A stretch of DNA of 64,000 nt from Diplodia intermedia (taxonomy: Eukaryota; Ascomycota; Dothideomycetes; Botryosphaeriales; Botryosphaeriaceae): assembly GCA_021495925.1 (NCBI GenBank), contig JAKEKT010000014.1:124001-188000 (forward strand), read 5' to 3'. The position numbers and the translations under genes are program-made. Of the stretch, positions 1 through 11,351 are shown piece after piece (the first letter of the stretch is position 1; each line of letters starts with the position of its first letter). The notes under the pieces are model-generated. The model saw nothing but the letters and a program-made list of their open reading frames with translations, searched no databases and was not told the origin of the DNA.

Positions 1-309
1 GTTTCTTACAGAGATGGCACTATGATAGGCTCATTATCTTTCATTATTAATGCTGCGGTTGGCTGATAGTATATTCGGCTTGATGAATACTTATGATAGA
101 AGCAAACTCCTGGCTCTGCTACCGGTGCTACTTTTCTCACTGAACGGCAGCGCTCGTGAACTTGAGACCATATTCCTCCTCTCCAACTTACCCGAAATAC
201 CAATGAAATATATGCATAATTATACTATACCGTAAGGCAAAGATTCATCATAACCTCATCAAGCAAGCGGACCTACCTCGTCTCGATAACCTACCTTCTT
301 GCACTGCTC
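1..309. other. Left edge, no gene seen
   Basis: AT-richer sequence downstream of the leftward Asn-rich gene. Only very short open frames without recognisable content occur, so this is probably its 3' untranslated region and flanking DNA. Confidence 0.5.
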
Positions 310-1359
310 TCACAAATCATCATCAACATCATCTCCAGCAAGGGTCTCGTGAAGCGCCCAGTCCTCAACATCCATCGGGGCAGGATTCATCGGAATGAAC
401 AGACACGGATTCCGCCAAGGGCCGACGAACCACACGGGCTGCTGGGTGAGGGCATCGACCATGATGAGATCGCCGTCCAAGTCCTTCGGCCAGTTGAGGC
501 TGTCGTAGTAGCGGCGGCGGTCGAGCGCCTCTTTGAAATTCCGCTCCGCGAAGCCGTTGTTCCGGATGGCGGTGTTGAAGGGGTAGTCGGCGGGGTTGAA
601 CGGGCGGGCTTGGCGGGTGCTGGCCGCTTGCCTACGACGTTGTTCGATGTTGTTCAGCACCCTGGCGCTTTCGCCTCGCCAGGAATTGTTGACAGGGTCG
701 CCTCTGTGGTTCCCGCAGTTGGGGCAACCAGAGTTGGGATCGGAACTCATCGAGTTGTCGTCATTGTTGTTTCGACGCTGGTTGTTTTGCCGCTGGTTTC
801 CGTTTCCGTGTTGGTTGCCCCTGTTGCCGTTTCGGTTGTTGTTGTAGTTGTTGTAGTTGCCATTGCCTCTCTGCTGGGCGTTGTTTCTTTGATAGTTTCC
901 GTTGTTGTAACCATTCCCCCCATTGTTTTGGGAATTTCTGTTGTTGTTACCATTCACTCTCTGATGAGCGTTGTTACCTTGATAGTTTCCGTTGTTGTTA
1001 CCATTCCAGTCATTGCTCTGGTAATCTCTGTTGTTGTTACCATTCACTCTGTGCTGAGCGTTGTTACCCTGGTAGTTTCCGTTGTTGTTGTTGTTGCCAT
1101 TGCGTCCCTGCTGATGGTTGTTACCTTGGTGGTTTCCGTTGTAATTGCCGTTCCCTCTCTGCTGATTGTTGTTCCATCCGCGGTTTTGGTTGTTGTAGTT
1201 GTTGTTACCATTACCTCCATGCTGATTGTGGTTCCTGCCATTGTTTTGGTTGTGGTTGTTACCATGACCGTTGTTTTGCCAGTTACCTTGGTTTTGGTGA
1301 CCATGGGGATTTTGCGGGGCCTGCCCGTTCCCATTCTGGTTACGGTTGCGTCTAGCCAT
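310..1359 (-). CDS. Asn-rich prion-like protein of unknown function
   Basis: Single-exon frame of 349 codons with an ATG start and no obvious intron. Residues 1-200 are almost entirely Asn, Gly, Gln, Arg and His, with few hydrophobic residues, the composition typical of prion-like or RNA-granule disordered regions. Inside this lie three copies of a 30-residue unit beginning NNNGNYQGNN at residues 91, 121 and 151. Around residue 212 there is a lone CPNCG knuckle, not a complete zinc finger because a second Cys pair is missing. Residues 225-349 are ordered in composition: a basic helix-like part (NNIEQRRRQ), then DLDGDLIMVDALTQQPVWFVGPWRNP, which looks like a small conserved domain, and an acidic end (DDVDDDL). 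I do not recognise the family. A role in RNA binding or condensates is only inference from composition. It could be lineage-specific. Confidence 0.7.
   Translation of the reverse strand: MARRNRNQNGNGQAPQNPHGHQNQGNWQNNGHGNNHNQNNGRNHNQHGGNGNNNYNNQNRGWNNNQQRGNGNYNGNHQGNNHQQGRNGNNNNNGNYQGNNAQHRVNGNNNRDYQSNDWNGNNNGNYQGNNAHQRVNGNNNRNSQNNGGNGYNNGNYQRNNAQQRGNGNYNNYNNNRNGNRGNQHGNGNQRQNNQRRNNNDDNSMSSDPNSGCPNCGNHRGDPVNNSWRGESARVLNNIEQRRRQAASTRQARPFNPADYPFNTAIRNNGFAERNFKEALDRRRYYDSLNWPKDLDGDLIMVDALTQQPVWFVGPWRNPCLFIPMNPAPMDVEDWALHETLAGDDVDDDL
850..1089 (-). repeat. 90-base in-frame tandem repeat in the Asn-rich gene
   Basis: Three units of 90 bases (residues 91-120, 121-150 and about 151-170, the last incomplete) encode N-N-N-G-N-Y-Q-G-N-N-A followed by (Q/H)(H/Q)R-V-N-G-N-N-N-R. 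A shorter related piece (GNYNGNHQGNN) precedes them at residues 71-81. Units differ by few substitutions, so copy number may vary between strains. Confidence 0.8.
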
Positions 1360-2021
1360 ACCGAATGCAATATGCTCGAATGAAAGTGAAAAAAGGAACG
1401 AGTGAAAAGAAGGCGAAACAGCGTATGTGCAAAGGACCCAGGACGCATTGGGAGCGAGGGACGGCGAGCAGATACTTATATTACTTATATGCGTCCATTG
1501 TTGCCGTCAAACAATGACATTCAGTGAAGAGACAAAGGTGGACGGGAATGGACAAAGACCCAAAATAGCCACCGAGTGGACAAGGGCGTCGAACAATGTC
1601 GGGTGTCTGTTCAGAGCGGATGAAGCATTTCCCAGAGCCGAGAAGGTATGCAGAGCACTCTTTCCCGTTGCGGCTAGCGTCAGCAGCAGGCAGTCTCTCC
1701 GATCCGACCCGATGCTGCATACAGTTTCGACACTTGTTTCACTGCCCGAAAGACCGGTCACGGTAGTGCAAGCCACGCGTTACAGCCGATCATCTGGCTC
1801 GAACCAGAGCAAAAACGGCTGGCGGTCCCCTGCAGCGCCTTTTTCCTTAGCCCACATCTCGGGAACTATCCGCCGGCGCCGCAGCTCTCTCCCCGAGCAT
1901 GCAAGTGATGGCCAAAGCCGCCGCGGAGCTGCGAGGAGCCAAGGCCAGGGGCTCGCATCAGCACGACAGCTGGGCCAACTTGCCTGATGCGGCATGGCGG
2001 CGACTGACTCGCGAAAAAGGA

Positions 2022-2027
2022 CCTCGG
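2022..2027 (+). promoter_or_regulatory. CCTCGG element, copy 1, upstream of acyl-CoA dehydrogenase
   Basis: The hexamer CCTCGG lies 417 bases before the dehydrogenase start. This is the core reported for the FarA/FarB family of fatty-acid regulators in Aspergillus nidulans. A member of that family is encoded at 7994-11351. A six-base match can arise by chance, so binding is inference. Confidence 0.4.
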
Positions 2028-2089
2028 CACGTCGAGCTTCCCCCACAGTGGCTTCCCCGCGGGGTTTCAGCTCCACAACCGACATCCTC

Positions 2090-2095
2090 CCTCGG
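2090..2095 (+). promoter_or_regulatory. CCTCGG element, copy 2, upstream of acyl-CoA dehydrogenase
   Basis: A second CCTCGG on the same strand, 68 bases from the first and 349 bases before the dehydrogenase start. Paired copies near a fatty-acid oxidation gene fit Far-type regulation better than one copy would. Confidence 0.4.
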
Positions 2096-2443
2096 ACCAG
2101 ACGACAATTGTTCACTCATCGCCCCCAGTGACTTCCATATTTACGCCCGTAATTCCTTTATTGACTGTCCCAATCCAGCTTCCTATCCCGTTGGCTCGAC
2201 CCATCTACCCACGACAACACCTCCCTAGCGCACAACGTTCCTGTGCCGGCCTTCCGTTCCCTCGCCTCCCCCCCAGCTAGCTAGCGCAGGGGTCAGAGCA
2301 GACTGTACCCCTCGAGCTCGTCAATCCATCCCGCGAGAGCCGCGCCGCCGCTTCCGCTCCGCCCCGCTCCACCCCTCTCATCCAACCACCACCACCACGA
2401 CCACAGTCAAACAAAAAGGAAAAAAGAACAAGACAAAGCAAAA

Positions 2444-4183
2444 ATGACAACCGCCTTCCCCACCTTCCCCACCCCCTTCGCCGAGCCGCCCTACCTCGCC
2501 GGCCTCCCCTCGCCCTACCACACGCCGTCGCACCTCAAATGGCAACGCGACATCCGCGCCTTCATCGAGGAGAACCTGCTCCAGCACGCCTACGAGTGGG
2601 ACGCCCAGGAGACGGTGCCGCCGCACGTCTTCGACAAGTTCGCCGAAGCCAACATGCTGGTGCCGAACCTGCCCGCGCCGTTGCCGGTGGAGTGGCTGAA
2701 GGAGCTGGGGAGGGGCGAGCTGTTGGGGGGCTTGAAGGTGGAGGATTTTGATTATTTGCACGGGGCGATTTACTGCGATGAGGTGAGTTAGGATCGGAAT
2801 TCGGAAGCGATTTCGAGACGGGGTCATTGAGCAAGATTGGTTGATCGATTGCTTGATTGATGGACTGACTGAGACTCCCCTCCTGACAGATGGCCCGCGC
2901 CGGCATCGCCGGCCCCTCGGCCTCGCTCACCGTCGGCATGGCCTTCGGCGTGCCGCCCATCATCAAGTACGGCTCGCGCGCGCTGCAGCGGCGCTTCCTG
3001 CCCGCGCTCCTCACGGGCGCCGCGCGCGCCTGCATCGCCATCACCGAGCCCGACGCCGGCAGCGACGTCGCCAACATCGCCACCACCGCGACCAAGACGG
3101 CCGACGGCAGGCGCTACGTCGTCAACGGCGCCAAGAAGTGGATCACGAACGGCATCTGGAGCGACTACGCGGCCATGGCGGTGAGGACGGGCGGCGAGGG
3201 GTCCGGGGCGGGCGGGCTGAGCATGTTGGTCGTGCCGCTGAAGGGGTGGAAGGGGGTGAGCATGCGGCGGTTGAAGGTGGCCGGGCAGGTTAGTGCGGGC
3301 ACGACGTTTATCGAGTTGGACGACGTGGAGGTGCCGGTGGAGAATCTGATTGGAGAGGAGGGCGCGGGGATGAAGTACATCAGTGAGTATCCCCCATTTC
3401 CCCCATCAAACCCCCTGCATCTGTGTCGTCTCAAGAGTCTTGGGAAGAGAAGGGGCGCTGAGCCCTCCTCCTTGCATATGCCAACAAAACCACCTTTGCA
3501 AACAGTGACCAACTTCAACCACGAACGCCTCACCATCGCCATCGGCACCACGCGCTCCGCCCGCGTCGCCATCGCGTCCGCAACCGCCTACGTCATGCGC
3601 CGCGAGGCCTTCGGCAAGCCGCTCATCGACCAGCCCGTCGTGCGCCACCGCCTCGCCAAGGCCGGCGCCGAGCTCGAGAGCCTGCAGGCCTGGGTCGACC
3701 AGTTCGTCTACCAGATGACCCGGCTCTCCAAGGACGACGCCGACGCCCAGCTGGGCGGGCTGACGGCGCTGGCCAAGGCGCGCGCCGGCATGGTCTTCGA
3801 CGAGTGCGCGCGCTGCGCCGTGCTGCTGTTTGGCGGCAACGGCTACACGAGGACGGGCCAGGGCGAGATCGCCGAGAGGCTGTACAGGGAGGTGCCGGGA
3901 CAGAGGTATGTGTTGTGTTCTTCGTTGTCGTGGGCGTGTGTGGCGGTGCGAACTGGGATGCGGGCGGCGACATCACCATGCCCTCATTATGGACCCTTTC
4001 CCCTCAGTTCATCGTCATCGCCCTGTGTTGTCCTCTTGTTGGAAACAGCTGGCTAACCCGCAAAACAGGATCCCCGGAGGATCGGAAGACGTGCTGCTCG
4101 ATCTGGCCATACGGCAGCTGGTCAAGAACTACAGGAACAAAACAAAGGCTCTGGAGCGGCCGAGCGGATCGTCGAAGCTCTAG
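2444..4183 (+). CDS. Acyl-CoA dehydrogenase
   Basis: Flavoenzyme that introduces the alpha-beta double bond into acyl-CoA, the first step of fatty-acid or branched-chain acyl-CoA breakdown. Four exons join in frame: 2444-2782, 2890-3382, 3506-3905 and 4069-4183, giving 448 residues. Family marks seen: TEPDAGSD near residue 165 (flavin/substrate loop), WITNG after it, MTNFNHER restored exactly across intron 2, LFGGNGYTRTGQG near 385-397 and IPGGSED near 411 restored across intron 3. Length fits soluble dehydrogenases without an added cytochrome b5 domain. There is no clear mitochondrial presequence and no peroxisomal SKL end (it ends SSKL-stop, close to but not surely a PTS1; SKL are indeed the last three residues, so peroxisomal import is plausible). 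Substrate chain length cannot be read from sequence. Two CCTCGG cores lie in its promoter. Confidence 0.93.
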
Positions 4184-7100
4184 GTCTGCGATCATTAATC
4201 TACGTCTTTTTTTTCTTCTTCATCGTAGGCTACTTGTGGGGATGTGAGCAGCTGCGGAGTTAAGAGGAGGTAAGTTCGCATAATCGGCAAGTGGAGCCAC
4301 ATCGAAGGCGGAATCGCAAGCCGTTTTCCCGCCGCCGTTGGGTTTTCTTCGTAGGTTCCACGGCGTGTGCTGCGGTGCGACATTGCTGAGCTGTTGGAAG
4401 CTTGTTCGAAATCTTCCTACAACCCTCCTCTTCCCTATGCCCGCCCCGTTGCTCCGGCCTCTCGCCCCATGCACTTTTGTGCGCTTGGCGCGGGTTTGAT
4501 TGCACTTGTCGATCCCCGGTCAGCAATCAAAGAGGACAGGGCAAGCTGCAAAATGTGGGGGAAGGCTTGGTTATCGAGCAGCGAGAGAGACAGAAAAAAA
4601 AACTACTGCCCGCCAACTACGAGCGAGTTATTTCCGCGATCGTCGTTGCACTACTCCCATGCGGTTGCAAACCCAAGCAGTTCGGTCTCTCGCTTTAGGT
4701 TCCGCTTTCCTGCTTAGCCCGGGGGGAGCCGCCGCCGCCGCCGCTCTGCTTACCTAGGTTGCTTTCTCTGCGCTACGCCGCGCCGGCCCTGCCCTGCAGC
4801 AAACGCGAGCGAAGGAGATTGAGAGAAGCCACGTTCGGGCAAGTACCGCGTTTTAATTCCGCGCGCTTTCCCCCCCACCTCCAGACCCCCCACAGGCACA
4901 TGCACCCCGCATCAATCGTCAGCCTCAGTAACCTCATCGAGGCTAGGCGTGGGCATGGGCGATGGGGATGCGCCTGAAGGGTGCGGTAATCCGGAGCTAA
5001 GGAGAGAGAAGAAAAGCTTGCAGGCGGGAGGAAAAGAGCAGATGCACGAGCGGTGCCGCGATCGGTGGGTGTGACTTGTGTCCGTTCTGAAACGGCCTCT
5101 CAACGGCCTAAGGATCGTGCAAGTGCGCGAAGCGCTGCCTCTTGCATGGATCGAAATCTTTGGTGCAATTTGGCGGGTTGCCTGGCGTCTGGCGGTGACT
5201 GAAGGTGCGTTGATGGAAATAGCAATGCCAATTTAACCACGCGACACGTCACAGCCTGGAGACGGCCGAAGGAATCAAAGGAAAACGACAAAGCCATCGT
5301 GGGGATTGTGGAGAACGTGGCTGGCGGTCCTGAGGAAAACGTGACTCAACAAAAGGTGCGTGCTGTGCTCTGGCCAGCGGTGATGACGGGCCAAAACTTG
5401 AAGTTGGAATTAGCGCCGACTGGTGAAGATCGTGATGGCGCCCCGGCGTGGTCTCGTGCGGTGACTTTACACGACGCCAAGTGTTTTCTTCCCCGCGGGG
5501 TCTCCGCCAAAACGGAGCCTGAAGGAACAAAGCGACTGGCTCAGGGAACACCTCTCCCTCCCCCACTGCGTGCCGCTTGTCCGGGGTTGCCGATGACGGC
5601 GAGGACTGAGGCCGCGGGATCTTGGAAATATATGGCAAACTGGAAAAGACGACAGACGAGAGCCTATACCTACCTGTCCCCCCTGCTGTTGCTGCGCGTA
5701 GCCCGCCGCTATCGGACCTACATCTAGGCCCGTCCGATCAATAATCGAGAAGCGAAGAGTACGAGCGTCCTGTGGTGCGTCAGATAATTCTCTCCGCGTC
5801 TCGTCGTCAGACACCTCGTTGGTCAGCGTCGAGCGGCCCCATCCCGTCTTGCGCATTTGCGTTCGCGCCGCGCCCCCTCTACCTCACGTTGACTGGGGGC
5901 TTGGGCTCAGCCGCCGCCATCGACATCCGCATCAGGCGCTGGGGCATTCTGGCTGCAAAGAGCATCGTGCCCCGCGGCTTCCTTTTATTTGCGCACCTGC
6001 ATGGTAGGCTCGGCATGCGCCGGCCTATCCCGAGCCTATCCGCGCAACCGATGCGAGTCACCCGCTGGCCAGGGCCCCAGGCGCGGCTGGGTGCGGGTGA
6101 TTTGATGACACAGCGTCGCAGGGCCATGTTGCGGCGGCTGGTGGTGCAGAAGTGGGCGATGGGCGATATATGGAGAATCGGAATCGGACCCACTGCGGCT
6201 TTTTGCTGCGCGGCGCTGCGGGGGTACGAGACCGGGGGTGAGGGATCGAAAAGGGAAGCAGACGAGAGAAGAGGTGCGGTGGACCAGGCGGCAGTGGCAG
6301 CGGAGGGCCGAGCCAACGACGAAGTGTTAAGTCTCGCTGACCGGAATGCTGATGGCGGCTGGCGGACCAGGAGCCGCGACGATGACGGAGCCGGTGGAGG
6401 CGGCGGGAAGGCGGACGCTCGAGTCCATCGTGATCCACACACCCATAGCACAACCCACTTCGGACCGCATCCGCTTCCAGGGGGGAGTCCCACAAGTCGT
6501 TGATATCATATCAGAGCCTCGCAAGACGTGCAGCCTGGCCGCTGCCACTTCAGCAACAGGCAGGCCGGTCGGGGCTGCATGGCCAGCTGCTGCACCATGC
6601 ACTGCGACCCTCTTGCTCTGTTATCTGTGCTCGCCAGCAGCCACATGTACGGTGAACGCCTGGCCCGGCGGAGCGCGCTAGGAGCAGCGACGAAGCAGCA
6701 CTCATCCCTAGCGCGACGAAGCAGCACTCATCACCGAATGGTGGCCAGCGCAATTGAGTGCTTGCCTGAATCCCGAGCCTTCTCCGTGCACGACAGCGAA
6801 GCAGGCACCATGCGAGAGGCAGCACGCCGACGATCCCCATGCGTGGCGTCGTGGGGATCGGCCGCTTGCCGCGCCCCACAGGGTTTGCCTTGGGCGCGCA
6901 GCTTTTCCTCGTCATCGCGGTGCTGACATTCGCCGTGCCGCCGTTCGTCGGACGGCCGCCGTATCTGTGCGCGCGAGCGAAGTGCGAGGGCCGGGCCCGG
7001 GGTTGCGGTTGTGGTGACGGCGGCGTGGCGGCGGCTGCAGCGATGTCGGCGGACTTTGCTCCTGGACGGTGTGGTTTGCGCGTGGTCGCGAGCTGCATGG

Positions 7101-7993
7101 AGCGCGTTTCGCTGGACGCTGACCGGCGCTCAGATGCCCGCGAGCATCCGCTAGCATGGGCCGGTGCGGGCTAGCTGGGCGACCGTCCCCGTCTGCCACG
7201 CGCGCCCTTTCCAGAAGAACGGGCAGGCCTTCTTCGATCGGCGCCGCAGTCTCGACCAAGGGGCTCTGCTGGGCGGAACCACGGGCGCAGCGCGGGCTTG
7301 GGGCGCTTGGCTCCAGTGGGCGGCATGTGAAAGGCGCTGACGTGCTGGGGCTCGGCCGTAGCGCGGGCTGTCAAAAGCGCGCAGCCCAAGGGGTCACGAG
7401 CGAGCTGGTGGGGCGGGCTGTCTCATCTCAAAAAGGCGTCGCGAATCTCACATGCTGGGCCAAGCCTTGCGCAGGTGCTGTGGGAGACGTCAGGCAGATC
7501 CAGGCCGCCCTGTGCTAGCTAAGGTAAGCATGACGTTGGCCGGGCGTGTGACACGGCAGCGGTGTCCTGTGCCGGCCGCCATGCAGCAAGCAGCGCGATT
7601 GCTGCCAATTACTCGCTCGCAGCCCCGCCGCCTGCCAAACGGCGCAGTGCATCCGAGTGTGCCCGAGCTGCACTGCCCGGACGGGCATGGTGCCGCCGTG
7701 GAGAATCCGGGGTCGCTCCACACGCGCTGAGTAGGGAAAGGGACGCGTGAATTCATCGTCGCCGGCCCAAGTGCCTTAGCCCGCATACAAAGTCTCCACG
7801 ATCCCCCTTCCCGCATCCGGCCCTGCGATCTGGCCCCCTTCCGCTTGCTGAGTGTTGCTGTCCGCCGCGCACGAGACCCTGGCCGCGCCCCTCATATTAG
7901 CTCTCTCCCCTCCGCCCGTCCGTCCGTCCCATTGCCACGCCCACAGCCGTTGCAGACGCCCGCCGACCTCGCCGTCGCTCCCGCCCGCTCACC
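4184..7993. other. 3.8 kb gene-free region upstream of the transcription factor
   Basis: No frame here has convincing composition: overlapping open frames on both strands (for example 5772-6503) are Arg/Ala/Ser-rich, as expected from GC-rich non-coding DNA. The last kilobase is probably the long promoter and leader of the regulator at 7994, and the first few hundred bases the dehydrogenase 3' region. One short direct repeat lies at 6687-6732. An unrecognised non-coding transcript cannot be excluded. Confidence 0.5.
6687..6732. repeat. 20-base direct repeat, two copies
   Basis: GCGACGAAGCAGCACTCATC occurs at 6687-6706 and again at 6713-6732, a 26-base period. It lies in non-coding DNA and looks like a small tandem duplication. 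Confidence 0.8.
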
Positions 7994-10900
7994 ATGTCGG
8001 CCTCTCCCGCGTCGAACACGGACACCGGCGAGCTGCTCGCCCCGCCGCCGCCGCCCGCCCAGCCGCAACAGCAACAGCAGCAGAACTCGGCGCCGACTGC
8101 CCCGCAGACATCCCAGCAGCAGGCCGCAGCCAAGCGGAAGGCTTCCGCTGCCGGCATGGACAACCACGGCACCGGCCGCAGCGTCAAGAGGAGGGCATCC
8201 AAGGCGTGCCAGTGCTGCCGCGCGCGCAAGGTGCGGTGCAACGTCACCGAGCACGGCGCGCCCTGCACCAACTGCCGGCTCGACGAGGTCGAGTGCATCG
8301 TGTCCGAGTCTCGCAGGAAAAAGTCAGTACCGCCCTGGGACCGGTGACGGCCAAAGCGTCCGCCAGCCGGATGAGTTCTACGCTTCCATCTGTTATTTTC
8401 TTTTCCCTTCCCCTGTGCGCCATCGAGATGGAGAAAAACGGGCCGCGGGGCTAGGGCCCCTGCGTCTTCACCGCTGCCGGCCAATGGCCGCCCGTGCAGT
8501 GTGGTTCTCTCGTCGCGCGTTCGCCGGCGTTGGCGAAGGTGCACGGCGACTCCACTGTCTGCCGAAACACCCTCGTCTGCCGGCCCAGTCTCGGAGCAAT
8601 GCCTGCTTGCAACCAATCGACGCGCCCATCAACACGCATGCTGACGCAAGGTCCAATCTGCAGGAAATGGTCCAGAGACGACGATGCCTCCAAGAGCACC
8701 AATGACGCCGATGTCGCAAGCGCCGCCAACGGCTCCGGCAAGCGCAGGCTTGCCTCGCGCGATGCTCTCGACGGCCTGTCGTCCCTCAAGAATGGCGCCT
8801 CCAATAGCGTCGACCTGTCCATGGATGAGCACGTGCCGCACTCGATATGTTTGTGCACCCGTGCCTGCGAGACCTTCAGCCGCATATGCTAACGAGTCAT
8901 TCCTGCAGACGCATCACATGGCCAGCGTCTCAACTACAGCTTTTCCGAGCTGAACCGTCGCATGTCCACGACTTCCTCCACCGGGACCGGGTTTCCGATT
9001 CTGGGCTACAGCCCCGTCTCTACCGATGCGAAACTGCAACAGCCCTTCTTCCCGAACATCGCGCCCAAGACCAATTCCGGGTTCAGCCTTCCTGCCTACA
9101 TCAAGCCACTGCCACCGCGGATAGGGCAGGATGAGATCGCCTATCTCCAGAAGAAGGGTGCATTGACGATCCCCGCATTGGATCTGAAGACCGAGCTCCT
9201 CCGCGCCTATGTCGAGTTTGTGCATCCCTACATGCCACTGTTGGACCTGCATGAATTCCTACGCATCATCGATTGTCAAGATGGTAGCCAGGGCAAGATG
9301 AGCTTGATCCTGTTCCAGGCCGTGATGTTTGCGGGCTCTGCATTTGCGGACTTCAAGTACCTTCGTAAGGCTGGCTACTCGAATCGCAAGGAGGCGCGCA
9401 AAGACTTCTTTCAGAAGACAAGGGTGAGTCAAGCAAGAAAAGTCGCAGATGACTGCTTGAGACACGTTACCGGACTACCAGTCCCCTGAACGATCAGCAT
9501 GATTCCGCACCCTCTACAGTTGTTAACCAATCTTTGCAGCTTTTGTACGACTTCGACTATGAGCAAGACCGCGTGTCTCTGGTACAGGCGCTTCTGCTCC
9601 TCACATACTACTATGAGACTCCCGACGACCAAAAAGATACCTGGCACTGGATGGGTGTCGCTACCTCGGTCGCGCACACAATAGGCCTGCACCGCAACCC
9701 CGACAAGGCGAACATGGATCCCAAGCGGGTGAAGCTTTGGAAGCGGATCTGGTGGTCGACGTACATGCGTGATCGTCTCATCGCTCTCGGTATGCGGAGA
9801 CCGACAAGGATAAAGGATGAGGATTACGACGTACCGCTGTTGACGCTCGACGACTTTGAAATCGCCGCCGTGCCTGACAGTATATCCTGCATTCCCGCCG
9901 ACTGCGTTGTTGCACGCGATGTCGCGCTGCAGCGCCAGTTGGCCATTTGCTGCATCCAAAAGGCCAAACTGTGCCTTTGCATCAGTCACGTGCTCTCGAA
10001 GCAGTACTGTGTGTTGAACAATAACCAAGGCCTTCTCAACGACCGCACCACCATGATGTTATTGCCCAAGAAGCTTGACCCCCAGAAGTCGGACGTCAAG
10101 CACTGTGATGCGGAATTGAAGAAGTGGAAGGAAGAGCTCCCAGAGGAGGCGAAGTACGAGGAGGCCTCGAGCGGGAACAGGTCCGTCGACCTGCACAAAT
10201 CTCTCCTTCACATGGTCTTCTACACGACTCTTTCCGCACTTCATCGGCCTCAGGTGCTTCCTTCTGGGCCCGTTGATGGCTGTCCCGAGCAAGATGCGAA
10301 TGGGGTTCTCGAGTCGTCTCGTCGCCACGTCCGTACTGCTGCAACAGCTATCACAGGTATCGCACAGAAGCTGGATTCGCTCGATCTCGTTCGCTTCCTT
10401 CCTACCACGGGTGTGACGGTGCTGCTTCCCGCCATCATCATCCACCTATTGGATATCAAGTCGCCGGATGAGGAAACTCGTCGTTCGAGCCTCCGTGGCT
10501 TCTGTCAGTGCATGCAGGTCATGGGCAAGCTTCGTGACCTGTACGCTGCAGCAGACTACAGCACAGCATTTTTGGAGGCTGCCATCCGCAAGGCTGGCAT
10601 CTCCATTGCGCCAATCCCTCCACCTCCAGAACAGGCTGCGCCGGCTGCGCCAGTGCAAACCGTTCCCACTAAGCAGCGGAAACCAGAAGCCGCCGGTGTC
10701 GACGATCTCATTAATGCTGGTCGCCGCATGGATACAAGCGGGAATGCTGCGCCTTACAACACCATCACCCCACCGCCGGACAGCATGACGGAGGACGGCC
10801 TCAACGGGAATTCCAGCCTCCACGATGACAACACCTCGGACGAGGAAGTTGCTCGCCGCCTCGAGACTTTCCTCGCCAGCACCCCACCCGCATCGGATCA

Positions 10901-11351
10901 TCACGCCTCGGACGCCTCGCAACCGGACGTCGAAATCGCCAACCACCACCATCACGCGGACCACGACGCGTGCGGCAACGAGCACAGCCATCTGGACGGC
11001 GTCGACATCTCGGGGACCTCGGACAGCAACCAGATGTTCCCCTGGCCGAACTTCACGCTCGACGAGGGTAGCGGTGGTGATGTCAACTCGTTCTGCGGCA
11101 AGATCGATGGCCTCACTGGCTTCGAGAGCGGCGCAGCGGGCGCGGGCGCGACGTTGGAAGACGGTGGCCTGGCGGTCGATTTTGACGCGCTGATGAACAC
11201 AGACGCGATGGGCGACGCTTGCGCGAGCTTCTCGTTCAACGACTTCGGCACGAATGACGATGGCGAGAATGGGAATGGAATGGGCGGATTCGGTGGAGAT
11301 TCGCTGGATGTGGGTATCACGAGTGTAGATTGGATGAAGGGGATGGCGTGA
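7994..11351 (+). CDS. Zn2Cys6 transcription factor, cutinase/fatty-acid regulator (CTF1/Far) type
   Basis: Predicted nuclear activator of 946 residues from four exons: 7994-8322, 8664-8848, 8909-9423 and 9540-11351. The Zn2Cys6 cluster is complete, with Cys at 72, 75, 82, 91, 94 and 101 (spacing C-x2-C-x6-C-x8-C-x2-C-x6-C), flanked by basic residues (SVKRRASK before, SRRKK after). The N-terminus is Pro/Gln-rich. Exons 3-4 hold the fungal-specific middle homology region: LFQAVMFAGSAF, LLYDFDYEQDRVSLVQALLLL, HWMGVATSVAHTIGLHRNP and WKRIWWSTYMRDR, the pattern I associate with CTF1-beta and FarA/FarB. The C-terminus is acidic, Ser/His-rich and probably the activation domain. The second intron uses GTTTGT, a weaker donor, but the frame and a CTAAC branch site support it. 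Targets in this family are cutinase, lipase and beta-oxidation genes, which fits the dehydrogenase upstream. The exact paralogue is uncertain. Confidence 0.88.

Larger units (their letters stand above)
1360..2443. other. Divergent intergenic region
   Basis: Separates the leftward Asn-rich gene from the rightward acyl-CoA dehydrogenase and should hold both promoters. Short frames on both strands have no recognisable protein content. The last 120 bases before 2444 are C-rich and then A-rich, a usual leader composition for a fungal start codon. Confidence 0.6.

Noticed and set aside
349..1383. Open frame of 344 codons on the plus strand, Val/Ser-rich
   Set aside because: Exact antisense of the Asn-rich gene: Asn codons AAC/AAT read as GTT/ATT on the other strand, giving artificial Val/Ile runs.
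5772..6503. 243-codon frame upstream of the transcription factor
   Set aside because: Arg/Ser/Pro-biased GC-rich frame overlapped by a similar minus-strand frame; no family content.
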